Below, piece by piece: positions 9,701 to 21,450 of a stretch of DNA of 64,000 nt; within the stretch, counting starts at the first letter, position 1, and each line of letters begins with the position of its first letter. The notes under the pieces were generated by a model. That model worked only from the letters and a program-made list of their open reading frames with translations. It did not search any database and was not told the DNA's origin. Source of the stretch: Globisporangium splendens (lineage: Eukaryota > Oomycota > Peronosporomycetes > Pythiales > Pythiaceae); the NCBI GenBank assembly GCA_006386115.1, contig VFIW01000007.1, positions 406,693 through 470,692 on the forward strand, read 5' to 3'. Position numbers and translations under genes: made by a program.

Positions 9701-12608
9701 GCCGTTGTTGTTGCTGACTCCAAAGAAGTCGTTCACGACCGATGAGCACAGCACATCGACTTGCACGAGACCCCCACGACCGAGTCGCTCACTTGATGAG
9801 TTCTGATATAGGGGGTTCTTCTTCGCGTGCGCACTTGGATCGTCCACTGTATCGTCTACTAGCGCTGGGTCCTCTTCTTTATTGACATTGTCTCCCTTTG
9901 TTCAAGATCCCCATTTCCAGGTAGCTGTCGCTGCTTGCTTGTACTTTCTGGTACTGCTCTCGATGCTATTGTTGTTGTTGCTTTCAGCGTCCGTCATGAC
10001 GTTCTTGTCCAGCATCTCAGTCATCTGGTTACCTGGCATTGCTGTGAGGCTGTCGATGTTGCTGTAGTATCGCCACCGCTCGAGCGCGCGGAACTTCAGA
10101 CACGCGACGAACCGCTTGTGAAAGCCCACGACGTTGATCAACTGCGTGTGCTGCCTGAGCACCTGCGCCGCGACCTTGTCGCCCAACGCTTTGGTCGCGA
10201 GCTGCTGCAGCTGGAACGCGCGGTCTTTCTCCCGCAGCTGCACTTTCAGTTTGGCGACTTTGCGCTCCCATCTCGCTTTCTCCTTTCCGCCAAAGCACAC
10301 TGAGGCTGTGTAGAGAGGACTTGAGGCGACAGCAGTCGGAGTCAAAGCACCTTCACCATTGCTTGCTGCACCTTGTTGCAGTGTCACGTCAGGAACGATG
10401 GTGTCCAAATCCAACACCAACCTTCCCTTCACGACTGGGGACGAGTACGTAATGGTAGACGACGAAGCCAACGATGGCGCTGGGGATGGTGCCGCTGCTG
10501 GCGTATGCTGCAATTTGGCCTTGAGCTCCAAGATCTCGCGTCGAAGCGCGTCAACGAGGTCGAGACTGTTGCTACTGTTACTGGCTTCGATGGCGCTGTG
10601 GTGGTTCACCCGTGCGACGTTCACGACGTTTTTCGCGCGCTCCATGTACTTGAGCGTCGAGAGCGTTTCCTCGTAGTGGTGGCAGCACGGACTGATCGCG
10701 GCGAGCATGATGGTCTTTGCGTTCCCGCCGAGAGTTTGCTTAAGAAGCCGCGTGAGAATGGAGTTTCGGTACGGGATGAACTGCTGCCGGTGGAGACTGG
10801 GACGCCTTGACAGAGCGTTGACCACATCTGCGAGCGTCGCCAGCGATTTATTGATACTCCCGGCTTCTCGAAGTAGCCTTGTGCCGTTGTTGCTGCTGTT
10901 ATTACCCGAGATGTCTGAGCGCTCGCTGCCAGCCAAGTCGACAAGGCAGATCTTGCTTTTCTTGGTGCCCGAGGAGCTCCGCGCTGCAGACGCACTGCTG
11001 CAGTAGCTCGTGGACATAAGCGCCTTCCAGAACTGCTCTTGCGGATCCAAAGCACCAGTCTGCGTGACATATAGCGTGAGGATCGCGTGCGACCTTGACG
11101 AGCGCTGGTTGGCGCTCGTTGCCGCGACAGAGCGAACACGATTGCCCTCGCCGATGAGGATCTTGATGTCGTCAAACTTGGCCACGCGCACGCGGTTCGC
11201 GTGCTCCACGTATACGCCGTCCTCCGGGTTTTCACGCACTTTGAGCGACTCCTGCATGTGGGCAACACAGTGGTGGGTAATTACTTACATGCACTATCAC
11301 CCAGACAACTCTTAAATTGACGCACCTTGGTGGCTGTCGTCGCTTGAGCGAGCAGATCGTATGCGTGCTCGTGGTAGACCTCAATGTAGCTCACGTGGAT
11401 CGTAAACCCTGAAGACGCTGGTTGGTCACTCGACGCTGCATTTGCCTCCTGCTCCTCCAGCTTGTCGAAAAGACCGCGGCAAATTCGCGGTATCAGGCCG
11501 CGGCGCGGACTCGACTCGCTGAACCCGACAGATGGCGGCGACGGAGACGGAGACGGATTACTGCCAGCACCTGCAGCCCCGCTCTTTGGTTCGCTGTCGT
11601 TGCCCATCATCGTGTACGTCTTGCTGGCGCTCGTTTGTCTGTAGGCAAAGATGGAGCAGTTGAAGCCCTGGAGCGCATTCTCGACCGTGAACACGCCGAG
11701 TTCGTTGTAGATCTGCGCCTGTGTCGCGAATGTACGCTGCGCGCTGCTGTCTCCGCGGTCAAAGGACCAGAATGTGTGGTCGAATCGGAACTCCTGTATA
11801 AATTGCGGTGGAAACGTGGGCTCTGCACTGGATCTAGATCCTGTCGCATGTTGTGTCACCGCACGGGATGCCGTCGATGGTGGCGGCGTGTACTGCGCAG
11901 ACGGAGAAAGCGCAACGGGGTCCACGATGCGCACCCCTTATCACTCTCCTCTTCATCTCTCGGTGGAGCCGTGTCGACAACCCGACGGTATCCTTTGTGC
12001 TTTTCTGCGGCTGACATTGGACGCAAGCGCACTGCTGTGATGATACTGAGCTCTCCGTATCCCGTGAGCAATGATACACTGCTCTCCGTCGCGCTCACAG
12101 TATCCTCAAAGTGCTCTATCTTCATGCAATCGAGACTGTGGGTTTCGCTCTGGTTGTCTCCATCGCTGTTGTGTGCTGCAAGCTCCAGCTTTTTCTTCAA
12201 CGCAACAGAGGTGGCTGCAGACGTTGTAGCAGTCGGTCGAGTGTTTCTTAGGCGCTTTGCAGTTGCTGAAGACGACAAAATTGACGACGCTGAGGAGGAA
12301 GGCGACGGAAATGATGGCGCAGGAGTGCGGGTGTTCCGGAACGACGCACTACTGCTGGTTCTTGCCACGTGAACGCTTTTTCTGGCGCTGCTGCTGATAG
12401 TACTTACATTCATGCTCGAGCTTTTTGACGCGGTGCTGGCGCGGGATCTAGATACACTGCCAATAGCGCTGGCACTAGCTGCCTTTGCTGCCTTTGTCGT
12501 AGTACCAACAGTGGCCGGCTTCACCGTCGTATCGGTGCTCGTACGAGGTAAGGGTGCTGTAATAGCCCTCGGCTTGTATCTGCTGGTGTCAACAGTGCGG
12601 CCGCGCAT
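3792..12608 (-). pseudogene. Kinesin (kinesin-3-like motor) with long coiled-coil tail; frame broken many times
   Basis: A microtubule-motor gene. The Ser/Thr-rich N-terminus (ATG at 12608) leads into the motor start (ITAVRLRPM), P-loop region near 11615-11645, switch I (NQRSSRSHA), switch II (LVDLAGSE), and INKSLATLADVVNAL / PYRNSILTRLLKQTLGGN. A phase-0 intron (11252-11325, GTGCGT...GCAG) splits the motor. A long acidic and coiled-coil tail follows to TAG at 3792-3794; its last two exons are joined by introns near 4157-4070 and 3970-3900. Frame breaks: a one-base shift at the C4 run 11934-11937; in-frame TGA 9902-9904, TAG 8696-8698, TAA 8459-8461, TAA 6631-6633, TAA 5749-5751, TAA 5557-5559 and TGA 4736-4738; shifts near 7907-7977 and 5182-5185. 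The 9902 stop could fall in an unrecognised intron; most others cannot be removed by a normal-sized in-phase intron. All three P-loop glycines are replaced. Most likely a decayed gene; the family call is firm, the pseudogene call moderate. Confidence 0.75.
5950..7915 (-). repeat. Internal tandem duplication (about 975 bp unit) in the kinesin coiled coil
   Basis: Two successive segments of the tail encode similar sequences, for example RNTELEVLGVLSEMTSSVAI near 7640-7700 against RNTKLEVLSALHEVTSSIAI near 6665-6725, and KLNAVSEELRMALVKYHALE against KLNAVSEELRIALEEYHALE. The spacing is about 975 bases (about 325 residues), a whole number of codons. Boundaries are approximate. In the alignment the TAA at 6631-6633 falls opposite a Lys codon of the other copy. 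Confidence 0.7.
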
Positions 12609-13188
12609 CTTATCAACGAGGGTGAACTCTTACCGGTAACCACGAACTCTGTGACGACAGGCAAGGAAGAAATCTGCTGCTCGGAGCGGACAGCACAGCT
12701 CGATAGTACCAGCACCTGCGACCTCACAATAGAATGCGCCGTACGCCATGTCGTTCTCGAGGCGGAAACAGCAGCAGCCGCGCGCTGAAACTGCTTGAAA
12801 CTACTCCCCAACCGCATATTTCTGCGCATTTGAAAGGCGTAACGAACATCGCATCCTTTGTTTTTGGTTGAGTGGCATTTGCTTCACTCGCTTGACTGAC
12901 ATGAGGTGAGCAGACCTGCTCGCGTCGTTTCGAGTGCCCTGTACCCAAATTATCTGACCCGCATCTACCCAAAAATAGTTTTCGGATCAGGTCAGGTATC
13001 AGTGTTCCCAATCTTGAACCTTGAAGTTGCCTAAAATAAACCCAGCACAAGAAAATGTAGCCATGTTGGCCGCATTGGAAGTTGGATAAGAAAATGATAC
13101 CCAAGATGCCTCGTGCTCACGGGTCGCTCTATCTATGTATCCGACACGTGCATGGAAGCAGAAGAAAGATAGACTGTCGGCAGTTTCA

Positions 13189-13204
13189 GTCACTCGCACT
13201 TTTG
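13189..13204 (+). promoter_or_regulatory. Possible oomycete Inr-FPR core promoter of the aquaporin gene
   Basis: The motif TCACTCGCACTTTT resembles the oomycete initiator plus flanking promoter region (TCATTYYNCAWTTT), with one base missing and a few mismatches. It lies about 55-70 bases before the ATG at 13258, the usual distance. It is a pattern match only. Confidence 0.35.
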
Positions 13205-13257
13205 ATTTTCCTTCGCACCCAACAGCAGCAAAGAACAAGAAGCAAGTCACGACAGCG

Positions 13258-14193
13258 ATGGCGTCCAAAACTCTCCTCTCGCTCAATGGCAACAGCGCCG
13301 TCACACACGGCGACTAGGAAAACGACTCGGACGAAGTCTCGCTCACGACATCTGCGCCGCTCGACCGCAGAGCCGTGCTGCGCGAGGCGTGCGCCGAGTT
13401 CCTCGGAGCAATGATCCTCGTGCTCGTCGGCGACGGTGTCGTGTGCCAGACTGTCGTCTCGCAGGGCATCAAGACCAACAACGCGCTCAAGAAGGAAGTG
13501 AACCCAGACCTGTCCAGTTACGCCGGCGATTGGTCGACCATCTCGTTTGGGTACGGCATCGCGCTCATGATGGTGCTCTATGCATCGGCTGATATCAGCG
13601 GTGGCCACTTGAATCCGGCTGTGACCGTCGCGATGTGCCTCCACGGTCGTCTACCATGGAACAAAGCGCCGTACTATATCGCGGCTCAGTTTGCTGGAGC
13701 GTTCGTGGGTGCCGCCGTCGTGTACATCGGCTACTACAACGGCCTCACTGAGCTCAACTCGTGGGAGATCGGCACCGCAGGAATCTTTGCCACCTACCCC
13801 AAGTCGCACGAGGGCTTGTTCGCCGGCTCCATTGACGAAAGCATCGGCAGCTTCCTGCTGCTGCTCGGCATCTTCGCCGTCACCGACAAGTTCAACAACG
13901 AAGCCGAGACGGGTCTCAAGCCTGTGGTCATCGGCTTCATCCTGTCAGGCATCGCACTCTCCTTCGGCTACAACACGGGCTTTGCGCTCAACCCAGCGCG
14001 TGACTTCTCGCCTCGCTTGTTCACGGCTGTCGCCGGCTGGGGCTTCAAGGTGTTCACGTACGCGAACAGCTACTTCTGGGTGCCGATCGTCGCGCCGTTC
14101 TTCGGAGCGCTGCTCGGCGCCGAGGCGTACATCCACCTCATCTCGCGTCACCACCCGATCCGTCACCACAACTATGAGTCCATCCAGGCGTAA
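13258..14193 (+). CDS. Aquaglyceroporin (MIP family) with in-frame TAG near the N-terminus
   Basis: A membrane channel for water, glycerol or other small uncharged solutes. The body shows MIP features: AEFLGAMILVL in helix 1, the first NPA motif in GGHLNPAVTV, and the second in ALNPARDFSPR, where Asp after NPAR is typical of glycerol facilitators. Six membrane helices are visible. The natural ATG at 13258 sits in good context behind a possible core promoter and is in frame with the channel, but codon 20 is TAG (13315-13317). Acidic coding-like sequence (ENDSDEVSL) follows directly in the same frame. No other ATG precedes helix 1; the next in-frame Met (13411) lies inside it. Function therefore requires readthrough, an unseen 5' exon, or a polymorphism; otherwise this allele is null. 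The family is certain, intactness is not. Confidence 0.85.
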
Positions 14194-14580
14194 ATAGATT
14201 AACTCCTGTCTTTCTCTTTGATCCCGTAGGTGACGACAGGGAGTGTGGAAGCCGCCGTCCTTAGCTATGTTTTCCGATACTTCTGTGAGATAACGCTCTG
14301 CATATCGTCAAATAAAGTGTAATCCATTAGCTTGCTTTCTCCATTTGTGATGTGATCCTGGTGCCGTTGCATTTGAGCCACGAGGTCAATTTACGAGGCG
14401 TACTGGACGCAGCGAACTGACCAGGTGTGTGGGGCATTCTGTCCGAGATGTGAGCTCGCAACTGGTTGGTTGATTCAGGTCTACACAGAAAATCAGTCAG
14501 TCGTCCACACATCTACACATTTTGTTGACAAATTCGCTTTCCCATTTGGACTCTGTGTCTCGTATTTGCCGCCATAGCGC
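14194..14580. other. Convergent intergenic region
   Basis: This stretch lies between the 3' ends of the aquaporin and the six-exon gene. Only short ORFs without recognisable content are seen. AATAAA-like sequence near 14310 could serve aquaporin polyadenylation. Confidence 0.45.
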
Positions 14581-16576
14581 TCAGACTAGTTCACTGTGAC
14601 CGCGGTGTCTACTTAACACGTCGTCGTCGCCATGAGCTATTGCGCTGCTGCTGCTGTCTGTCCCGCGACTTACGACTCCGAGGTCATCGCTGGTTGCTGC
14701 TCCTGCTTCTGCTTCTGTGGTCAGCGCCGACGGCGGGTCCCGGACAACCAGCTCCGCCGAGAAAGTATCCAAGCGATGCGACAGCAGCGAGTTCGCTCCT
14801 CCGTCTGCACCATACATGCCGCTGGATGGTTGCTGATCGCGCTGGTCGCTCTCATCGCCACTTCCTGCAGCGTTCGATAAGGATGCACGTGCCTGGTGCA
14901 CCTCGGCTTCGCGATCTGCATCCCAATATATGATTTGTGAGTTAAGGCAGAGCCAACATGGCAAGACTCATACAAGCAAACAAACTAAGAGCTCGTAGTC
15001 GTACCTCGATGCCACTTTGTCAGTAAATGCGCGACGACCTCCGACACATCCTGCAGACGCTTGTGGATGACGCGCGACGACGTTCGCTTGAGTTCGTTCA
15101 AAATCGGCTGCAGCTCGGACCGCGCCATGTGGATCTTCTGGTCGTCGGCGAGCACTTCTCTCGCCACCAACGAAGACGCGGAAAACGTCGATCCTGTACA
15201 TTGACGATCATAGTGAAAGGTGAGGTCCTAACTCACACGCGAGCCCAGAACAAGGAAACGAGCCATGTGGCATACCTGAGAGCGCAGATCCATTTGATTG
15301 AAGTCGTTGCGGTGCCTTGAGCGCTGTTGAAGAGAAGCAGCGCATAGAGAAACGTCCATTAAGGAAAACAAACACATCGCACGTCACCCGAAGAACAACG
15401 TGCGCCTTGCGTACCTGCTGCACTATTGGAGGAGTCTGGTGATCCGGGCTTTCCGACTGAACCATTCCACACGAAAAACATCATTAGTCACCAATTCCTT
15501 ACAAGCACACACATAGAGCCAGGAAACAGTGCGCATACCATGGCCAACATCTACGTGGTCCTCGAGCTCGGCGAGCATGCGACTCGAGTTTTCAAATTCG
15601 GCGTCCTCGGGTTCAAAACTGCGCATCATGCGGCTCGACTCATCTAGTTCGTCGCTCGGTCCGAGCAGCAGGTCGTCTGGAACGGAGCTGTTGTTCGTGT
15701 AGCAAGTGTATATCTCGTCATTGATCTTGTGGTTGTGCTGGGAAATCTACAGAAACACAAAAAGCGCGTTAGCGCCACGTTGCCTCAACACAACGCAATA
15801 TCCAAAGTCCACGTGCGTACCTGGTTGCGCACGCGAATGAACCAGCGGACATCGTCGTCCCCGTCGGTTTCGTACACGACGTCGGCCGTGATTCGCGCTG
15901 TGCACCCAGTGAAGCGATTGTGCAGATGCGCACGCACGCCCGTGCCGCGGGATGGCTGGATGCAGCCGTGCGTGCACCAGTACGCCATCGTCGCGTACTG
16001 GAACGAGTCGGGCACGGGGTACTTCTTGAAGCGGTTCTTGCTGTTCCACGACGTCGTCGTGCACGAACTCCGTCTCCGATACAGCGTCTTTGTCGCAGCC
16101 ATGTACTCGGTCCAGGCGTGGATGAACGCGTCCCAGCTCGCAAACGTCGGCGGCTCGAGCGGTGGGATGCGCACGGCGAGCGTGCCACGCGACTTGGCCA
16201 TGTCTTCGCGCCACTTGAAGTTCTTGGTGCGGCGCTTCTTCACAACCGGCCCGCTCGCTGTGGACGCAATCTCTGACACTGCTGCTGCGTCTGGGCTCGC
16301 AGCGACAGCGTCAACCTTTGCTTCTGGCGCGGCTGTGGGGGATGCGGGCGTGGCGTCATCATCATTCGCGCCGTCTGCAGCGGATGAATGCGCGTCCGGC
16401 AGCTTCGCGGCGGCGCCGCCGTGGAGCGCGCGGACGTCTCGGTCCTGTGCGTGGAGATCGGCCGTGTCGGCGTCCGAGAGCGAGTCCGTCGCGGACGACG
16501 ACGGCGGAGTCAGCATTGCCGTCGGCTCTCGGTGCTTCATGCTGTAGCTATTGCTTGTTTGTGTCGGGTATTCCAT
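14581..16576 (-). CDS. Six-exon putative DNA-binding protein (FAR1/WRKY-GCM1-like region), 525 aa
   Basis: Exons joined by GT-AG sites and phase: 16576-15821, 15746-15539, 15456-15415, 15323-15276, 15193-15005 and 14915-14581, giving 525 residues with no breaks. Residues 1-110 are disordered and acidic/Ala-rich, followed by a basic patch (KKRRTKNFKW). Residues about 125-235 form a compact domain beginning PTFASWDAFIHAW and containing YWCTHGCIQPSRGTGVR and a HNRFTGCTA Cys/His pattern. This resembles the FAR1/ZSWIM-type zinc fold found in transposase-derived DNA-binding proteins and many oomycete proteins. Exons 2-5 are mostly polar; exon 5 looks helical (SELQPILNELKRTSSRVIHK). The C-terminus is Ser/Glu-rich. 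A nuclear DNA-binding role is inferred from the fold-like pattern alone. The gene structure is secure; the function is tentative. Confidence 0.75.
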
Positions 16577-17159
16577 CCAAACAAACGCTTAGGTTCGCAA
16601 ACGTGTTCCCTCTTGGATATGCTAGGTGCGTTTATGATAATGTTCGAAGGGGTTTGCTGCTGTCAGGTGGCACATTGCCCATCACCAGGTCCAGCGAGAA
16701 TAAAAAACAGAGAGGTTCGATTCCCGCTGTCCGTATCCAAAATGTACTTATCGCCAGGTACACAATTGTTGAAACAAAAGACAAAAGCATACAATTGCTC
16801 TATAAAGCAGCATCCCGCATGCTCGTATTAACAGGTGGATCCACCTGTCGTTTCTAACACGTCGTAAACGGTACAAAGTCTCGTTTGCGCGGCGGCAACC
16901 CCTTTGACGCAGGCAGGCGCGGCGGCAATGACCCTTATACGAACAACCACAGTACGCACGCGTGCATGACGAAGGAAGGGGGAACGGACCAACTAAGCAG
17001 TGTCTCCCTGTACACACAACTCCATACTCTCCTTCACATAAAGCAGCACATACACGCACGCGTGCACGTGATCGTGTGAGTGTATCTGTGCGTATCCCCC
17101 CTCTCTTGCGTCTGTTAGTCTCCCTTAAGCGGAAGGAAAAAAGGGGAAGCGAGAGAGCG
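16577..17159. other. Divergent promoter region
   Basis: This 583-base region separates the outward-facing starts of the putative DNA-binding protein (-) and the CH-TBC gene (+). It should contain both promoters. No clear Inr-FPR match was picked out by eye, and it holds no convincing ORF. Confidence 0.5.
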
Positions 17160-20100
17160 ATGCTCGTGCCGCCGAAAGCCACGAGCAGCGGCGAGATCGC
17201 GCAGCGATGGATGGAGATGGTGCTGGGCGAGAAGTTCCGGAGCGAGTTAACGGTCGTGCTGCGCTCGGGCGCGGTGCTCTGCGACCTCGCCAACAAGGTG
17301 TTCAAGGCGCTCGGCATGAAGGACAAGGTGGTCGCGTTCGACGCCCACAGCGAGTGTGGCGGCAGCGACGCGGACGATGACGGACTGGACGGCGGCGTCG
17401 ACGCGATGGTGTACGTCTCGAACCGCCCCCCGCGCGGCGCGACGCAGAATATTAGGGCGTATCTAAGGTACTGTCATTGTGATTGTATATGTGGAGCGTT
17501 TATTAGCATTTGCGATAGAACGATCCATTTGATGGTTAACACCATGCTGCTTGTTCATTGTGTATGCGTTTAGCGCATGCGAGTTGCTTGGCGTGAGCGC
17601 GGAGGATATGTTCGAGCCCGATGATCTCCTGCAGTACCGGAATATCGACAAAGGTGCGCGATTATCTTCCTCCCCCCTCTGTCTATGGTCGTCGTATTGA
17701 CCGACGTATTTCTCTTTATGCGTATGCTGTTAGTTTACCGCAACATCTTGGCGCTGCAGATCGTCGCGGTGTCGCTTTCAACGCGTCGCTCCATCGATGA
17801 CCGCAGCTCCCTCGGTACCAAGCCGGTATGTGCGTGATCACGTGTGTGCTGTTGACCATTTTAGCGCTAACAGGTTTGTTGTATTGTTGTTGTTTGCAGA
17901 TCTTTTCGCCCATTAGCGATCCTGGCGGCATCACGTTCCTGCACGACGACGGCGTGGACTCGCCGTCGCTGATCGACCTCGTGCAGCACCAGAGCTGGCC
18001 GCAGTTGCTCTTCGAGTACGAGTACCAGCAGCTCAAGCAAGAGGAGCAGAACAAGAGCAACGATCCGTCGGCGACTGAGGGACTCGGGAAGCTCGCGCAC
18101 GACATCTGGGGGACTGAGGAGCGCATCCGCGCGCTGCTCATGAACGACGACCACGAACTGGGAGTCGTGCCCGACAACCTGCATGGGAAACTGTGGATGC
18201 TCGCGTCAGGCGCGGAGCTCGAGATGCGACGCCACAAGGGTCAGTACCAACGACTCGTCGACATGGAAGCTGAGAGCACGGAGGCGACGCGACAGATCGA
18301 TGTCGATCTCTACCGCACGGTCTCGAAGACCGACAAGACGCTCTGGAACGAAGAGAAGACGCAGCAAATGCGGCGCGTCTTGGTCGCGTATTCGTACTAT
18401 AACCCAGCGCTCGGGTACTGCCAGGGTCTGAACTATATTGTGGCGCGGATCCTGCTGTTCCTAGACGAAGAAGAAGCGTTCTACCTCCTGATCAAGATGA
18501 TCCGACTCGTACCTGAAGATTATTACACATCGATGGTGTGTGCATGGTAATTCGGCACGTTCTCCTCCACTCTCTACTAATTATCTCTCTTTCTCTGTTT
18601 TGGTTTAACACAGTTGGGATTGGCAGTCGATCAGCATGTGTTCACAGATCTCGTTCGAATCCAAACGCCAGATATCACGGAGCATTTGACCGATCTCGGT
18701 GGTTCTGGGGTCGAGCTTTCATTGGCGTGCACCGAGTGGTTCTTGACGCTTTTTGCGAGTCCCTGCGATAAAGAAGTCACGGTTCGCATCTGGGATTCCA
18801 TCTTTCTTCTCGGTGATGAGGTACGTACTCTGCAGGAAGAGTGTCATAAACATGGTCTAAATGGTTTTGTGCTGTCATTAGATGCTGTTCCGAGTCGCGC
18901 TTGCATTAATGCAACTGGAGAAAAGCACGCTGCTCAACTGCAAGAACTATGGCGATATGCTGAAACATTTAAACGAGGTAGGTGGTCGATTGTCCACGTT
19001 CTATCTGCTGCCTGTCAAGCTGTCCAATTTTTTCTCACGAGGTTGTCATTTGTGTGAATTGTGCATCTCAGATTGGCCGTGAAAATACCGATGCGTCTGA
19101 GTTATTAAAGCTGTCGAGGGATCAAGATTGCGTGTATCGCGCACGCATCGAGGACTTTCGAGCGCACCATCGCCTCCAATTGGCGTCAGGAATTGTGGCG
19201 TCGGCAGTGGAATCCGAGGATGCGACCGTGACGAGCAGCACAGAGAGACCAAGCACAGAGAACAAGGCTGAAAGCAGAATTCGGCAGATTAGCAAAGCAG
19301 CGAAAAGGCACAGCATCTTCAAGCACTTGGACAGGCACGCGGGGCGGGAGTCAAAGTACGAAGGCATTCTTTCTTGCTGTGGCTATCACCTGTGTTCATT
19401 GCTGCGCTTACTAATGATGCTCATTTCACTTGTGTGCTTTCGTGTCCCAGAACATTTGATCGCTATATCACAGACGACTTCTCTGCCATGCTCCAAAAGG
19501 AGCATCCAAACTTTGCGTGCTACTACGACGGCACACCTCCGATGGTGAGTCATTAGTTGTGTATTTGCTGCAATGGGTACAGCACGCTGTTTCTAGTGCT
19601 CTAACATGGCGATGGTGACTTTCGCAATACTTGTCCAGGTGTTTGATCGCTATTGGGGCTCCAAGGAGAGTTACAATCAGTGGGGGACAAGACATGTGAA
19701 GCACATCGCGCTGGGTCCAGAAGAAGACTTGGGTCTGGAACGATGGCGACTTCAATCCGATGCCCCGACTTTCCACACGAATCGCCGGCTTGCGACATCG
19801 AGTGTGAGTGAGATCCCGATTCCGGGGCGCGGACTGCCACGAGAGCGCCGAAGTAAAAGTACTGCGTTTATTCAGACAAGGAAAAGTGGGCAAGGTACTC
19901 CAGGTAGTTCAGGCGTAGCGCACAACTTGTCGCAATCTGGTACTAATGAAGACGTGAGCCAATACGGTCGTTCGCCGCGTACATGGATCCAAAAGATCGA
20001 AGACTGGCACAAAGAGATGAAGATCCAAAAGGAGAAAAGGAAAGCGGAGAAGAAGCTGCGGCAGGGCCAGCGCTCCGACAGTGTCTTTAGTAGTAGCGCC

Positions 20101-21450
20101 ACGCGCGGCAGCCAGATGAGCCAACTCGATGAACGTGGTTCGTCGACGGTCCAACGCCACCGGAAGAGCTTCTCGTCGTCGCCGCCTCCGCGATCGCATC
20201 ATAAGGGAGGTCTTCGGGATACAGCGTCGATGGAGAACTTGCACAGTCCAGTCAACCGCTTGGCCAGCAGCGCCGGACCACGAAAGAAAGGTAAAGATCT
20301 CGGTGAGGTACCGCTGGCGCGATCGTTCTCGGACCCCTTCCATTCCCCAAATGGCGTTCTGCATGGACGATCGCCATGGCAACAACAGCAACAGAAGAAG
20401 CCATCTCGACGAGACATTCAAGCCGAGATCGACGCCCAAATCGTTATGCGGTCCCAAGATCCACACAACGAAGACTTCAAGCGAGGGGACGATGAGCGCA
20501 CTTCCGATCGTGACCCAGAACGCGGACGCAGTCGACGAGAGCAAAGTGGTCACAATCGGACCTCGAATGGCAGCAATGGCGCTGCGTATCGACACTCGGA
20601 CTACTCGGTCACCAGTCGCGCGAGCGTCCAGAGTTCTACGTCATCGACATTTTATGCACAAGCCCCCGCTTCTGCATCTGCTGCAGCGAGATCCACGACG
20701 ACGGAAGAGAAGACGTTGCAGCGCAGGAGGAGCAACAACGACATGCGGCGACCTCCGCTGCAGCATCCAAAGTCGAGCAGCAGCAACAGCAGTTACCCGA
20801 AGGCGCCGCCGTCCGAGTCGGAGTATTCCGTGTCGCCAGTCTTCAGCCAATTGCGCAACAGCAACAACACTGCGCACCAAGACGAGGAGTACGATGCGAT
20901 AAAGAGCCCGTACATGCAACCGATTATGCGCCGCAACATGTCGATGCCGGCGGTCGACGGCCTGCAGCCGTCGGGCTCGGCGTCCCACAAGTGGATGCTG
21001 CGCACGGTCGGCACAAAGCGACCACCGACCACTATCGACAGCGCGCGCGTGATCCGCGACCGCGCCCATGTCGTGTCGTACCTGCAGCGCAAGCTCAGCG
21101 ACGCGAGTAGCCTCGCAGGCAGCATCTCGCGCAGCCCTCGTGGCGACCGGATGGACCTGACGCGGTTGAGCGGCAGTTCGAGTGGCAGTTCGCGCACGAG
21201 CGACATCTTTGGCAGCAACCGCAGCGCTGTGTTGTCCAAGCCGTACCGCAAGGGCTCGTTCTCGTTTTTCGACAAGCTTTCGTCGGACCTCGAGAGCTGC
21301 CTCGGCGACCTCAACACGCCGTACCTGGACGACTCGGACCTCGCGTCGGACGTCGGAAGCTCGACGCTCCCGCTGCCCGCAAAGAACGGCGGCGCATCGG
21401 CGCTGGACGAGTGGAGAAGGCGAAGCTCCTTCGCAGCGTACCAGTCCTAA
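17160..21450 (+). CDS. Calponin-homology plus TBC/RabGAP protein, nine exons, 1202 aa
   Basis: Exons: 17160-17467, 17574-17653, 17734-17825, 17900-18535, 18614-18820, 18882-18977, 19072-19355, 19451-19544 and 19639-21450. All are GT-AG and in phase, giving 1202 residues ending in TAA. Residues 1-160 look like a type-3 calponin-homology domain (AQRWMEMVLGEKF, SGAVLCDLANKVF, then ACELLGVSAEDMFEPDDL). Residues about 255-480 form a TBC domain with both catalytic fingers: the Arg in DVDLYRTV and the Gln in GYCQGLNYIV. It should therefore be an active GTPase-activating protein for a Rab. The tail, from about residue 600, is long, basic and Ser/Gln-rich, with no recognised fold. The CH region suggests cytoskeletal attachment; that is inference. 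Introns are 60-106 nt. Confidence 0.88.

Noticed and set aside
3792..12608. Reassigned stop codons (TAA/TAG as Gln) to explain the kinesin stops
   Set aside because: Intact genes in the window end in TAA, TAG or TGA at family-typical lengths, and the kinesin also contains in-frame TGA and frameshifts. A non-standard code does not explain these.
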